Positions 1 to 8,766 are shown, numbered from the stretch's first letter. The stretch: DNA of 64,000 nt from Microseira sp003486305 (GCA_031969655.1 DALYJX010000001.1:154179-218178), one strand, 5' to 3'. Numbers and translations are program-made. The notes: generated from the letters alone by a model not told the origin.

Positions 1-156
1 GAAAAGAATTGCGGGCGGATAGACTTTCTCGTATTGAAAGATAACCCAGCTATAGAAATCTATCAACATTATGGTGCTGTTGAGTTAAAAGATTGGACAC
101 CGTATCGCTTTGAGGGCGAACAGATTGAAGCGATCGCTTGTCAAGAAAATTGGTAA
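1..156 (+). CDS. GNAT acetyltransferase, C-terminal part (runs off window start)
   Basis: Open from the first base to a TAA at 154-156, giving 51 residues. The sequence shows the end of a GNAT fold of the diamine/thialysine N-acetyltransferase (SSAT) type: a residue pattern N-P-A-I-x-x-Y-x-x-x-G-A (acetyl-CoA side, with the usual C-terminal Tyr), followed by D-W and the W-x-x-Y-R-F...I-x-A-I-A tail typical of that subfamily. It lies 99 bp upstream of lysS on the same strand. A second GNAT of the same subfamily is found at 4867. The substrate cannot be read from this fragment; polyamines, lysine or lysine analogues are the family's usual targets. Confidence 0.75.
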   Translation, partial: EKNCGRIDFLVLKDNPAIEIYQHYGAVELKDWTPYRFEGEQIEAIACQENW

Positions 157-255
157 CTCAAATTACTAATTTTAACTGCCATAACTACAACAACAAGCAA
201 AAAGTTTAAGCATCTACTTTGACTACATATTTGCACATTTGAAGGAGATTAACTA

Positions 256-1848
256 ATGGCTCTTAGCGAAGCACAAGCCCGCCGTCAAAAAATAAAACAA
301 TTGCGCGAGCAGGGAATTGACCCCTATCCCGCTGCCCGATATAAACGCACTCATACTACACAGAAGGTCAAAGAGTTGTTTAGCCAACCAGGAAAGGAAT
401 TAGATAAAGGGCAATCCGATCCAAGCGAAACCTCTCTCAAGCTTTCTGGACGTATAGTTTCCAAACGCGATAGCGGAGGTATTATCTTTGTCGATTTACG
501 AGATATCAAAAGTAACATTCAACTCAAGATTGAAAAACAATTCTTCCAATCCGATCGGGGAATAACCTTTGAGCAGCTTGAATTACTAGACACAGGAGAT
601 TGGCTCGGAGTCGAAGGGATTGGATGCCGCACTCTGCGAGGTGAATTATCTATTCAAGTAAGAGAGCTCGTAATTCTATCAAAAGCCTCTATTCCATTTT
701 CAGACGCATACTATGGAGTCAATGACATAGAAATATGCCGACGGCATCGGGAAATGGATCTGGCTGGCAATCAAAAATCTTTAGGACGCTTTATAGTTCG
801 CAGCCGAATTATTCAAAGTATCCGCTTTTATCTACACGAGGCTGAATTTTACGAAATAGAAACCCCTATGCTGCAAGCAATTTACGGGGGCGCTGCTGCT
901 AAACCATTTATTACCCACCATAATGCTCTGGACATGGACTTGTATCTGAGAATTGCTCCAGAGTTATATCTAAAGCGGGCAATTTGTGGAGGCTTTGAGC
1001 GAGTCTTTGAATTAGGGCGGGTATTCCGCAATGAAGGGATTGATAGCACACACAATCCCGAATTCACTTCCTTAGAAGTTTACCAAGCCTATGCAGATTT
1101 ATTCGACATGATAGATTTAACAGAAAATATTATCTGCTATGCCGCAACTGCTGCTCGTAGTGATACCAAAGAAATTGATTTTCAGGGCAAGTCAATAAGT
1201 TTAGAGCGCAAGTATGACCACAGTGATAAGTATCCCGAACTGCCTGGTAAACACTGGCAAGTCAAAACAATGGCGGAGGCTGTTAAGGATGTAACAAAAT
1301 TAGACTTTGAAAGCTTTTCAATTTTGTCCGAAGCTGTTGAAGCTGTCGAAAAATATTTGGAAAATATTAACGCTAAGCTTGCCGATCGACAAAAAAAGTT
1401 AAGCCTGTCAGATTTAGAAAAACAGAGTTTGGGTTACTTGCTGTATGCTGTTTTCGATAAATTTGTAGAACGCACGCTAATTGAACCCACCTTCATAATT
1501 GACTTTCCAGTAGAGGTGTGTCCCTTAGCTAAGCAACACCGCAGTAAACCTGGCTTCGCAGAACGGTTTGAATTATTTATCAATGGTACAGAATATGCTA
1601 ACGCATTTTCTGAATTGAACGATCCAGAAGTACAAAGACAACGGTTTGAGGAACAGCAAATCCAAAGGGAAGCTGGAGACGAAGAAGCTCATCCATTGGA
1701 TGAAGACTACATTGAAGCTTTGTCGTTAGGAATGCCTAATTGCGGTGGTTTAGGGATTGGTATCGATCGCCTTGTCATGCTGTTGACCGACACTCAAAGC
1801 ATCAGAGACGTTGTAATGTTTCCCACAATGCGACCTGTCAAAGATTAA
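256..1848 (+). CDS. lysS: Class II lysyl-tRNA synthetase
   Basis: 530 residues, close to the usual length (about 500) of bacterial LysRS. It charges tRNA-Lys with lysine using ATP. The N-terminal third is the OB-fold anticodon-binding domain (about residues 55-150); the class II core follows, with motif 2 F-R-N-E-G-I-D-x-T-H-N-P-E-F-T and motif 3 G-L-G-I-G-I-D-R-L-V-M-L-L-T near the C terminus, both characteristic of LysRS. A strong AGGAGA ribosome site precedes the ATG. It is the first complete gene of a co-directional run that continues with homoserine dehydrogenase 36 bp downstream. A housekeeping LysRS is expected on the chromosome, so this may be a second, possibly resistant, copy; the window cannot show this. 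Some motif positions differ from what is common (for example N-G-T-E-Y-A-N-A in place of G-x-E-I-A-N-A). Confidence 0.93.
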   Translation: MALSEAQARRQKIKQLREQGIDPYPAARYKRTHTTQKVKELFSQPGKELDKGQSDPSETSLKLSGRIVSKRDSGGIIFVDLRDIKSNIQLKIEKQFFQSDRGITFEQLELLDTGDWLGVEGIGCRTLRGELSIQVRELVILSKASIPFSDAYYGVNDIEICRRHREMDLAGNQKSLGRFIVRSRIIQSIRFYLHEAEFYEIETPMLQAIYGGAAAKPFITHHNALDMDLYLRIAPELYLKRAICGGFERVFELGRVFRNEGIDSTHNPEFTSLEVYQAYADLFDMIDLTENIICYAATAARSDTKEIDFQGKSISLERKYDHSDKYPELPGKHWQVKTMAEAVKDVTKLDFESFSILSEAVEAVEKYLENINAKLADRQKKLSLSDLEKQSLGYLLYAVFDKFVERTLIEPTFIIDFPVEVCPLAKQHRSKPGFAERFELFINGTEYANAFSELNDPEVQRQRFEEQQIQREAGDEEAHPLDEDYIEALSLGMPNCGGLGIGIDRLVMLLTDTQSIRDVVMFPTMRPVKD

Positions 1849-1884
1849 AGTCCCAAATCAAAATTTTGAGGAGAATGAAACTTT

Positions 1885-3150
1885 ATGAAAATTGGGATGT
1901 TGGGATTGGGAACAGTAGGGGGTGGAGTCGCCAAGATTCTCGAATCTCCGTCTGGAAGAACTCCACTCTTATTTAAAGTTGAGTTGGTTCAAGTTGGGGT
2001 ACGCGATCTAACTAAACCGCGACATAATTCTCTACCGCCACAAAAGCTGACAACTCACTTAGAAAAAATTGTTACCGATGCAGAGATTGACATAGTTGTT
2101 GAAGTAATGGGCGGTTTAGAGCCTGCCCGTACACTCATTCTTAAAGCAATTGAGAATGGCAAGCACGTTGTTACTGCTAACAAGTCTTTAATTGCAGCCT
2201 ACGGTTCGGAAATTTTTGCTTCAGCTAAAGATAAGGGAGTTTGTATTGCGTTTGAAGCAGCAGTAGGCGGTGGTATTCCAATTATTCAGTGCTTGAAACA
2301 ATCGCTAGGAGCTAACAAAATTAAGCAAATTACTGGCATTGTCAATGGCACAACTAACTATATTCTCAGCCAGATGGCTCAAAAAGGAGTTTCGTTCGAT
2401 GATGCCTTACAAGATGCGATGCAAAAAGGATATGCTGAAGCGAATCCTACAGCCGATGTTGATGGAATAGATGCGACGGAAAAACTGGCAATTCTAGCTT
2501 TAGTCGGGTTTGGCATTAAGGTAGACTGCCAGAAAATTTTTAAAACCGGAATTCGTTCCATCTCTCAAAGAGATATCGCTTATGCTAAAGCGATGAATTA
2601 TACGATTAAACTTTTGGCAAATGCTCGGCTGAATGAAGACGATAGCTTGCAACTTAATGTCCAGCCTCACTTTGTTGAAAATAGTCATCCTCTGGCGGCG
2701 ATTAATGATGTCTTCAATGCCATATTTTTAGAGGGCGATCCAGTTGGACAATTGATGTTATACGGGCAAGGTGCTGGGGAAGGTGCAACTGCTAGTGCTG
2801 TAGTTTCGGACATTTTGAATATTGTTAGCAGTAGTGCTAGTTGGCAAAATATCCATGTAAAATCATCCAAACTTGCCTCGGCTTCTCAAGAAATGGAAAG
2901 CAATTTTTATTTGCGAGTGGTAACAGAAAAAATTGCAACAGCAGCAGGTGCGATCGCTTGGTCTTTAGGAGATTTTAATGTGCCGCCTATGTCCGTCCAA
3001 CAACAGATTACCAAAGAGGGAGTGTTAGAAATTGCGATTATTACCGAATCAGTTTTTAGAAGCACTTTGGATAATGCAATCGGCAGCATTCGCGGCTTGC
3101 CTTATGTCAAAGAGGTTGCTAATGTTTTACCGATTTTAGAGGCTCAGTAA
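1885..3150 (+). CDS. hom: Homoserine dehydrogenase
   Basis: 421 residues, normal length for the monofunctional enzyme. It reduces aspartate semialdehyde to homoserine, at the branch towards threonine and methionine. The N-terminal Rossmann domain starts with G-L-G-T-V-G-G-G-V; V-M-G-G-L-E-P-A and T-A-N-K-S-L-I-A follow. The catalytic segment Y-A-E-A-N-P-T-A-D-V-D-G-I-D-A-T-E-K keeps the expected Glu, both Asp residues and Lys, but has Asn where most homologues have Asp (E-A-D-P). A C-terminal ACT-like regulatory domain covers about residues 345-421. A GAGGAGAATG site lies before the start. It is co-directional with lysS and, further down, with a degenerate aspartokinase, so two aspartate-pathway genes share this island. 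It is probably active. Confidence 0.93.
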   Translation: MKIGMLGLGTVGGGVAKILESPSGRTPLLFKVELVQVGVRDLTKPRHNSLPPQKLTTHLEKIVTDAEIDIVVEVMGGLEPARTLILKAIENGKHVVTANKSLIAAYGSEIFASAKDKGVCIAFEAAVGGGIPIIQCLKQSLGANKIKQITGIVNGTTNYILSQMAQKGVSFDDALQDAMQKGYAEANPTADVDGIDATEKLAILALVGFGIKVDCQKIFKTGIRSISQRDIAYAKAMNYTIKLLANARLNEDDSLQLNVQPHFVENSHPLAAINDVFNAIFLEGDPVGQLMLYGQGAGEGATASAVVSDILNIVSSSASWQNIHVKSSKLASASQEMESNFYLRVVTEKIATAAGAIAWSLGDFNVPPMSVQQQITKEGVLEIAIITESVFRSTLDNAIGSIRGLPYVKEVANVLPILEAQ

Positions 3151-3186
3151 TGCTTGTACAAATACTATTTTACACAGGTAATTCCT

Positions 3187-3819
3187 ATGGCTATTCAAAT
3201 CAACACTAAGCACTGTTGCGAAGATTACTGGTCTCCTGGTGGTTCTGATTGCACGCTGCTTGCAGGTTATATTGCAGGTCTTAACAGCAATAGTAGGGTT
3301 TTAGACATTGGTTGTGGTAGTGGCTGTGCTTCAATCAATCTAGCTTTGGAATTTGGTTCTCAGTGTTTCGCTATTGATTCCGAAGAGGAATATATCCAAA
3401 TAGCTAACATCAATACGGCTCGTTTTGGAGTAAGAGATAAAACTAATTTTCTGCATCTTGATTTATTGAATTTACAGAATAGTATAAAATCTGGTCATCT
3501 TCCAGAAACTTATGATTTAGTAATTGCTGAAGGAGGTATTGCCAGCTATGTAGGACTAGAAGAGTTTTTTCAATTCCTTATGCCTCTATTAAAGCCTGAA
3601 TCTGTGTTTGCCTTGAGTGATGTCATTTTTCGAGAGGGTATTTCTAGTAGAAAATTCAAGTTGCCTTTTGAAATACCGACAGGAATTCGAGAGTTTTATA
3701 GAACTGGCGGTTACGCTGAGGCTATGCGCGCTCGCTCTACGGAATCACAATATGAGAAAACTTTGCACAAAATAGGACTTGAGAAGATATTTTCCTTCCA
3801 TCTTTCGCGTTCACATTGA
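3187..3819 (+). CDS. Class I SAM-dependent methyltransferase
   Basis: 210 residues from the ATG at 3187; an in-frame TTG at 3154 would add 11 residues without a convincing ribosome site, so the ATG is preferred. The SAM-binding motif I is L-D-I-G-C-G-S-G-C-A, followed by an acidic motif II (A-I-D-S-E-E-E-Y) and a motif IV-like Y-D-L-V-I-A-E-G-G. The Rossmann methyltransferase fold is clear but the substrate is not. The gene begins only 36 bp after hom and ends before a 218-bp gap, so it may close the lysS-hom transcript. The C terminus looks complete but short. Confidence 0.75.
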   Translation: MAIQINTKHCCEDYWSPGGSDCTLLAGYIAGLNSNSRVLDIGCGSGCASINLALEFGSQCFAIDSEEEYIQIANINTARFGVRDKTNFLHLDLLNLQNSIKSGHLPETYDLVIAEGGIASYVGLEEFFQFLMPLLKPESVFALSDVIFREGISSRKFKLPFEIPTGIREFYRTGGYAEAMRARSTESQYEKTLHKIGLEKIFSFHLSRSH

Positions 3820-4037
3820 CGTAAATTTCATACCAATTTGAAAACTAATGCGCTCCAAAAAACAGGGTCTTCTCAAAGAGAACCGGCTTACATTCAGACT
3901 ATATTTCATGATGAGGCTTTTTTCAATCTTGAAGCACAAAAGTATATTGCTTACCTTTATTTGATTGGTAATAAAATAAAATAGGGTCTTTTTCTAATAT
4001 CTAGCCACTCGCACTCATCTTTTATTCAAGGAAAAAA

Positions 4038-4862
4038 ATGAACGAACAAAATCTAACCAATGACCACAAATGGCTAATCCCATCTGAGCGTGTCGCTTTA
4101 AAGCCTGATTCAGGAGCCGAATCTGGTTGGGATAATAAGCATAAAGAGGGATATAGCCAACAAGTTTTCAGTGTGACTGATGATGAAAACTTATGTAAGA
4201 CCTTAATTCATGACATACCACAGTTTCGGGGCGCCAAAGTTCTGATTCCTGGTTGTGGTTCTAGAATAAACCTTCAAGAAAGATTGCTGATGGATTGTCC
4301 AGAAATTGGAGAACTTTACTGCACCGACTTCTCTCAAGAAGCAATTGATATTGCCCAATCAACATGGCACTCCTCTAGCGAGAGAATCAAGTTTGAAGTT
4401 CTCGATTCTACAAAAATAACTGAATTAAAACCAGGGTTGAGTAACTATTTTGACTTCATATTAGTGGTCAACTCAGTTTTAGATCGAGATGATTCAACCA
4501 ACCGCCGCATGATTCAAGAATTTGGTAAGCTTTTAAAGCCAGGGGGAAGAATTTACGGATTATTCCCAACAATATTCTGTGGATTAGAAATTGAGCAGCT
4601 AGACCCTACTTGGTCTCATCGCGGTTTTGCTTACCTGCCCTCTAGTGGATTTTTTGAAAGGAGACAGAGTTATCGCCAAATATTCTACACGCCTTTGCGC
4701 TTGAATCGCATCTTCAAGGAAGCTGGGTTGAAGCGCAAGCAATTTGAGATTTTCTTTTGTGATTCTGAATTCCTTAGTAAGAATGCGGAAAAGATTTACA
4801 ACATTGACGATTCGGATATCTATATCTGGGAATTTATAGTTAGGTATGAAAAGGAAGTCTAG
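4038..4862 (+). CDS. Class I SAM-dependent methyltransferase
   Basis: 274 residues with a clear ribosome site (AAGGAAAAAA). Residues about 70-90 hold a SAM-binding loop of the form V-L-I-P-G-C-G-S-R, then C-T-D-F-S-Q-E-A-I-D-I-A (motif II) and a post-motif F-G-K-L-L-K-P-G-G-R. It belongs to the general small-molecule/protein methyltransferase fold and does not closely resemble the methyltransferase at 3187. The downstream GNAT starts within 5 bp of its end (or overlaps by 17 bp if the earlier start is used), so the two are very probably co-translated. Its substrate is unknown. Confidence 0.75.
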   Translation: MNEQNLTNDHKWLIPSERVALKPDSGAESGWDNKHKEGYSQQVFSVTDDENLCKTLIHDIPQFRGAKVLIPGCGSRINLQERLLMDCPEIGELYCTDFSQEAIDIAQSTWHSSSERIKFEVLDSTKITELKPGLSNYFDFILVVNSVLDRDDSTNRRMIQEFGKLLKPGGRIYGLFPTIFCGLEIEQLDPTWSHRGFAYLPSSGFFERRQSYRQIFYTPLRLNRIFKEAGLKRKQFEIFFCDSEFLSKNAEKIYNIDDSDIYIWEFIVRYEKEV

Positions 4863-4866
4863 AACC

Positions 4867-5370
4867 ATGAGTGTTTTGCAAAAAGTGAAAATTCGCAGGG
4901 CAATAGCAACGGATAGAGAACAGCTAGGCAATATGGTAAAAGCCCTAGCTAACCACTTAAAACGACCTCTCACTTATGAAGCATTAGAACGACTAAAATG
5001 CGATGCTTTTGGAACGCTACCACCCTTTGATACATGGATTGCGGAAGTTGATAGCTCAATAGTAGGATATGCCATTACAACCTACGATTACTGGACTCTT
5101 TACGCTGCTCGCGCTTTGCATTTGAACAATCTTTTTGTGCTGCCTGAATATCGTTCGCAGGGAGTAGGCAAGACAATATTATTCCATTTGTGCAAGTTAG
5201 CAGTAGATTCAAGTTGTGCGGGTTTAAAGTTTGAAGTTATTAGTTGGGATACCGAAGCTATAGGGTTTTACGAACGCCTTGGTGTCAAACGGTCTGATAA
5301 TTATCTATCGTACAGTCTCAAGGGTGAAGACCTCGAACAGATTGTGGCTTATTTACAAATCAATAGCTGA
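4867..5370 (+). CDS. GNAT N-acetyltransferase, diamine/thialysine type
   Basis: 167 residues from the ATG at 4867, which has GGAAG upstream; an in-frame ATG at 4846 would overlap the preceding gene by 17 bp. The full GNAT domain is present: an N-terminal I-R-R-A-x-x-x-D segment, the central L-x-N-L-F-V-L-P-E-Y-R-S-Q-G-V-G-K acetyl-CoA loop, and the C-terminal A-I-G-F-Y-E-R-L-G with the general-acid Tyr. The order and spacing match spermidine/spermine and thialysine acetyltransferases. Its neighbours are a methyltransferase upstream and a broken exporter downstream. With lysS, the S66 peptidase and a second GNAT nearby, a detoxification role for a lysine-like or aminoacyl compound is possible, but this is an inference. 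Confidence 0.82.
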   Translation: MSVLQKVKIRRAIATDREQLGNMVKALANHLKRPLTYEALERLKCDAFGTLPPFDTWIAEVDSSIVGYAITTYDYWTLYAARALHLNNLFVLPEYRSQGVGKTILFHLCKLAVDSSCAGLKFEVISWDTEAIGFYERLGVKRSDNYLSYSLKGEDLEQIVAYLQINS

Positions 5371-5397
5371 ACCATTATTCGACGGGGGAGACGGTTT

Positions 5398-5718
5398 ATG
5401 AAGATACACGGAAGCTTTTTTATCATTTGTGTTCAACTATGTTTTTCTCTTTCTGCTACTCTTATAAAGAAATATGCTGGAGATAGAAACTGCTTATTAG
5501 TTGCTTCTGTTGCTGATTTATACGAGGGGAGCATCCTATTTTTATTAATTTTAATATCTCCTTCATTTTTACTTGTAATTGACGCAGCAAAGTTATGTTT
5601 AATGCAATTTCAAAAAGCAGAATTATTTGGCATAATCGTTGCAGGTATTATCCAGGTAAGCATTGGAGAATCTTTATATTATTGGGATTTGACTAGAGGT
5701 AGAGTTAGGCTCAGGTAA
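5398..5718 (+). pseudogene. Truncated DMT/EamA-type transporter remnant
   Basis: 106 residues with about three hydrophobic membrane spans (roughly residues 5-22, 36-58 and 72-92), ending in an E-S-L-Y-Y-W-D-L-T-R-G stretch that resembles the end of a span of drug/metabolite transporters (EamA family, normally about 300 residues). After about position 5692 the frame carries a few unrelated residues and stops. The downstream bases, read in another frame, encode an unrelated protein end (next entry). The two pieces appear to have been joined by a deletion. A membrane fragment could still be made, but a working exporter is unlikely. Confidence 0.55.
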
Positions 5719-6139
5719 TGATGTTAACCGTCACGATGTAAAGCGTTACTCAGATATAATTATGAACTATCTGTGCTACCGAGGATTTATTCCTGGCAAT
5801 CCACAAAAGTTTTCCAGTCAAGTTTACATACCGAAAGAAGGCATTAACATAGCGGATACTAAATATTCTGCTCCTTGCAGTGGTTTCTTTTATCCATCTG
5901 TAGAACCTGGAGCAGTTATTGAAGTCGGTGATGAAATTGGAAAAATTGTGTCCTTGAGTCAACTAAAGAACTACGCGCAACGATGTGAATTTCCAGAAAA
6001 ACTATATGAAAGCTTAAGCGTTAGCCTGTACGCACGCAAAAAAGCTTTTGTCTTGAATCGCATAGATTCAGCTATGGTTTTCCAAGGAATGACCTTGTTT
6101 CAGGTTATGGAAGATTTTGAAACCTGGACTCTACTTTAG
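5693..6139 (+). pseudogene. C-terminal remnant of an aspartoacylase/succinylglutamate desuccinylase-like (M14 AstE/AspA) protein
   Basis: Read in the frame of the ATG at 5762, the open frame extends back to a TGA at 5690-5692. From there it shows V-E-L-G-S-G-N-D-V-N-R-H-D-V, matching the end of the zinc hydrolase domain in AstE/AspA-like proteins. It then shows a C-terminal beta-barrel segment, Y-S-A-P-C-S-G-F-F-Y-P-S-V-E-P-G, followed by V-G-D-E-I-G-K-I-V. The N-terminal zinc-ligand region is missing. The 125-residue protein starting at 5762 might be expressed, but it lacks the catalytic half. The junction with the transporter remnant lies at about 5690-5696. Confidence 0.6.
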
Positions 6140-6186
6140 CAAAAAACCTACAGCCGTAATTACTGTGATTAACACCTATATTAACT

Positions 6187-7053
6187 ATGCCTCACATTTA
6201 CATTTGTTCTCCTTCAGCACCATTTGCTATCACTCAGTTTTACCTCAATTCTTCCATCAAGACTCTCAATCAGTTGGGTTATGATGTCACCTTATCTTCC
6301 CACGCACAGGATAACTGGGGTAATATTTCCAGTCCCATTCCTCTGCGAGTATCAGATTTACAAGAAGGCTTTATTAACCCTGAATATGATGTAGTTATGG
6401 CATCTGTTGGAGGCTGGTGTTCTAATGAAATACTTCCACATATAGACTATAAACTAATTGCTAGATATCCGAAATCTTTTATTGGTATGAGTGATATTAC
6501 CACTCTATGCTGGAATCTTTGGCAAAAGGCTAATATCCCGACCATTTATGGCCTAAATTTGCGCCATTTTGCTGAAGATACGCCACTATCAAAGTTTTGG
6601 CAGTTTCAAAAAACGCTAGCAAGTCCGCAGCAGTTTTCCGGTTTCACACGAAAGCCAATCGAAGAATTCCAAATTTATCGTTCAGGACGTATGTCTGGAC
6701 TTTTAGTAGGGGGTAATTTAGCTGTGATGTGCTGGCTATTAGGTACGCCTTTTGCTCCTGAAATTCCGAACCGAGCAATTTTGTTTTTAGAAGACGACAT
6801 TGAAACCAATGGCTACTATTGGCAAATGTATTTAACCCATCTTAAGCAAGCTGGAGTATTTGAAAAAATCAGTGGTTTAATTTTTGGTCAAGTGGACGAA
6901 GGTAGTGTATTTCAACCTAAGTCGTCCTTTAAAGAAATTTTAGACATCGTTGTAGGTGAATATGATTTTCCGGTCTTGATAGAAGCAGACTTCGGTCATA
7001 TTACTAATCCTATAAGTATTCCCTTTGGGGTTTACTACGAGTTAACAATTTAA
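6187..7053 (+). CDS. Peptidase S66 (LD-carboxypeptidase / MccF-like)
   Basis: 288 residues. The family's Ser-Glu-His triad is readable: Ser102 in I-G-M-S-D-I-T, Glu202 in F-L-E-D-D-I-E and His271 in D-F-G-H-I-T-N-P. Members include LdcA, which trims murein tetrapeptides, and MccF, which inactivates microcin C-type aminoacyl-nucleotide antibiotics. No signal peptide is visible, so it acts in the cytoplasm. It is co-directional with lysS, two GNATs, a broken exporter and tilS. Microcin C immunity uses an S66 peptidase, a GNAT and an exporter, and the drug targets an aminoacyl-tRNA synthetase, so an MccF-like role here is an attractive inference; an LdcA-like recycling role remains possible. Confidence 0.85.
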   Translation: MPHIYICSPSAPFAITQFYLNSSIKTLNQLGYDVTLSSHAQDNWGNISSPIPLRVSDLQEGFINPEYDVVMASVGGWCSNEILPHIDYKLIARYPKSFIGMSDITTLCWNLWQKANIPTIYGLNLRHFAEDTPLSKFWQFQKTLASPQQFSGFTRKPIEEFQIYRSGRMSGLLVGGNLAVMCWLLGTPFAPEIPNRAILFLEDDIETNGYYWQMYLTHLKQAGVFEKISGLIFGQVDEGSVFQPKSSFKEILDIVVGEYDFPVLIEADFGHITNPISIPFGVYYELTI

Positions 7054-7111
7054 TTCCTCAGTTTCATAAAAATTGCACCGCTCACTTTTTGTCTTCATTC
7101 AACCTAACTCT

Positions 7112-7705
7112 ATGTCATTAATTATTCAGAAATACGACCAAGCCTATTTGGAATCTGTGGAAAAAATTAGAACAGTAGCCAGTCACATTTGTCAAACTGT
7201 CAAAGCAGGAAACTCGGTAGTAGTAGTTGCTCCGGTAATGGCTGAAATGACTGCTCGTTGGATAGGGTTTGCAGATGAAATTTCTACTAATTCCTACTTA
7301 CGGGAGAGAAACATGATTATAGCAGCAGGTGAACAAGTGGCGATCGCCTTACTCAGTATGGCATTGCAAGAACTAGGACAGCCAGCAATTTCTCTGACTA
7401 ACTATCAAATTGGAATCATAACAGAAGCAGAATACATGGACCCTCTAAGCTTAAATATCCAAACAGAGAGGATTGAGCGTTACCTGAACGAGGAAAAAGT
7501 TGTTGTTCTCACAGATTTTCACAATCTGACTACTACGGAAAATATTGAAATTTGGCCTCTCGAACAAGGAGTAATTGACGCATCTACTGACGCTTTTATT
7601 ATCGCCTTGTCAGCTAAATTGCAAGCTAATCATTGCGAAATTTATACCGATAAATGTGGTCTTTTTACAGCCTATCCCCAGATTCTACCAAACATTAGAC
7701 TTTAG
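7112..7705 (+). CDS. Degenerate aspartokinase domain (probable pseudoenzyme)
   Basis: 197 residues from the ATG at 7112 (an in-frame TTG at 7073 would add 13). The protein aligns along its whole length with the amino-acid-kinase domain of cyanobacterial LysC: L-I-I-Q-K-Y at the start, A-G-N-S-V-V-V-V, A-A-G-E-Q-V-A-I-A-L-L-S-M-A-L-Q-E-L-G-Q, and A-N-H-C-E-I-Y-T-D near the end. Key motifs are altered: the N-terminal K-Y-G-G-T-S has become K-Y-D-Q-A-Y, and the G-R-G-G-S-D-T-S loop has become E-Q-G-V-I-D-A-S-T. The C-terminal ACT domains are absent (full cyanobacterial LysC is about 600 residues). The frame is intact, so it may have been kept as a ligand-binding or regulatory protein rather than simply decaying. 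Confidence 0.75.
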   Translation: MSLIIQKYDQAYLESVEKIRTVASHICQTVKAGNSVVVVAPVMAEMTARWIGFADEISTNSYLRERNMIIAAGEQVAIALLSMALQELGQPAISLTNYQIGIITEAEYMDPLSLNIQTERIERYLNEEKVVVLTDFHNLTTTENIEIWPLEQGVIDASTDAFIIALSAKLQANHCEIYTDKCGLFTAYPQILPNIRL

Positions 7706-7731
7706 GTATGAAAAGCCTATAAATGATTCTT

Positions 7732-8745
7732 ATGCCTTGGACTTCTCTTCATGCACGGCTGCATCGAACACTACTTAAGCGACGGTTATTGGAGCGAAAC
7801 CAGCGACTTCTAATAGCTGTATCTGGAGGTCAGGATTCCCTATGCTTGAGCAAATTGCTGTTGGATTTACAGCAAAAGTGGGGATGGGAACTGGCAATTG
7901 CACACTGCGATCATCGTTGGCGTTCAGACTCAGAAGCAAATGCGAACTATGTCAAACATCTAGCTCAAGAATGGCAAGTGCCTTTTTATCAGGAGACAGC
8001 AGTTCAGGTAACAAAAAGTGAAGCAGAAGCACGACAATGGCGCTATCAAGTCCTCAGTGCGATCGCCCAGAAAATGGGATATCAGTACATTGTGACAGGT
8101 CACACAGCTAGCGATCGTGCCGAAACTCTCTTATACAATCTGATACGCGGCAGTGGAGCGGATGGATTACAATCACTGACATGGCAGCGCCCCCTTACTC
8201 CGGCTATACAGTTAGTACGCCCACTTTTAGAAATAAATCGTACCCAAACCGCTAAGTTTTGCCAAGATTTGCAAATTGCTATCTGGGAGGATTCTACTAA
8301 CAGAGATTTAAAGTATGCTCGCAACCGTATCCGTCATGAGTTAATACCTTATTTGCAAGATCGCTTCAATCCCCAAGCAGAGCAAGCCTTAGCTCAAACA
8401 GCTGAAATCCTTCGAGCAGAGGTAGAGTATTTAGAGCAGCTAGCTCAAGATTTATCTGAACAAGCTATGATGACCATCGGCTCAGCAGAACAGCATCCGG
8501 ATAGATTGGGAGTCAATCGTCTTGTGCTGCGTCAGGCTCCCTTAGCATTACAACGGCGTGTCATGCGTCGGTTTCTTCAGCAAACTCTCTGTGTATCTCC
8601 TAGCTTTGAGCAAATTGAAAAGCTGACATTTTTGATTAATGCTCCCAATCGTTCTCGGACAGATCCATTTGCAGGAAATGCGATCGCAGAGGTTGAAGGA
8701 AATTGGCTCTGGCTAAATGTCCCCAAAAAATGCGTTACAAACTGA
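7732..8745 (+). CDS. tilS: tRNA(Ile)-lysidine synthetase
   Basis: 337 residues from the ATG at 7732; an in-frame ATG at 7723 adds three residues. The start M-P-W-T-S-L-H-A-R-L-H-R-T fits cyanobacterial TilS. The PP-loop S-G-G-Q-D-S is followed by A-H-C-D-H-R-W-R and, further on, by A-R-N-R-I-R-H-E-L-I-P-Y-L, the diagnostic TilS motif. The enzyme attaches lysine to C34 of the AUA-reading tRNA-Ile using ATP. It is usually an essential single-copy chromosomal gene, so its presence beside plasmid functions means either a second copy or a chromid. It shares the substrate lysine with lysS at the other end of the island. Confidence 0.93.
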   Translation: MPWTSLHARLHRTLLKRRLLERNQRLLIAVSGGQDSLCLSKLLLDLQQKWGWELAIAHCDHRWRSDSEANANYVKHLAQEWQVPFYQETAVQVTKSEAEARQWRYQVLSAIAQKMGYQYIVTGHTASDRAETLLYNLIRGSGADGLQSLTWQRPLTPAIQLVRPLLEINRTQTAKFCQDLQIAIWEDSTNRDLKYARNRIRHELIPYLQDRFNPQAEQALAQTAEILRAEVEYLEQLAQDLSEQAMMTIGSAEQHPDRLGVNRLVLRQAPLALQRRVMRRFLQQTLCVSPSFEQIEKLTFLINAPNRSRTDPFAGNAIAEVEGNWLWLNVPKKCVTN

Positions 8746-8766
8746 AGATAGTACACATTACCTAAT

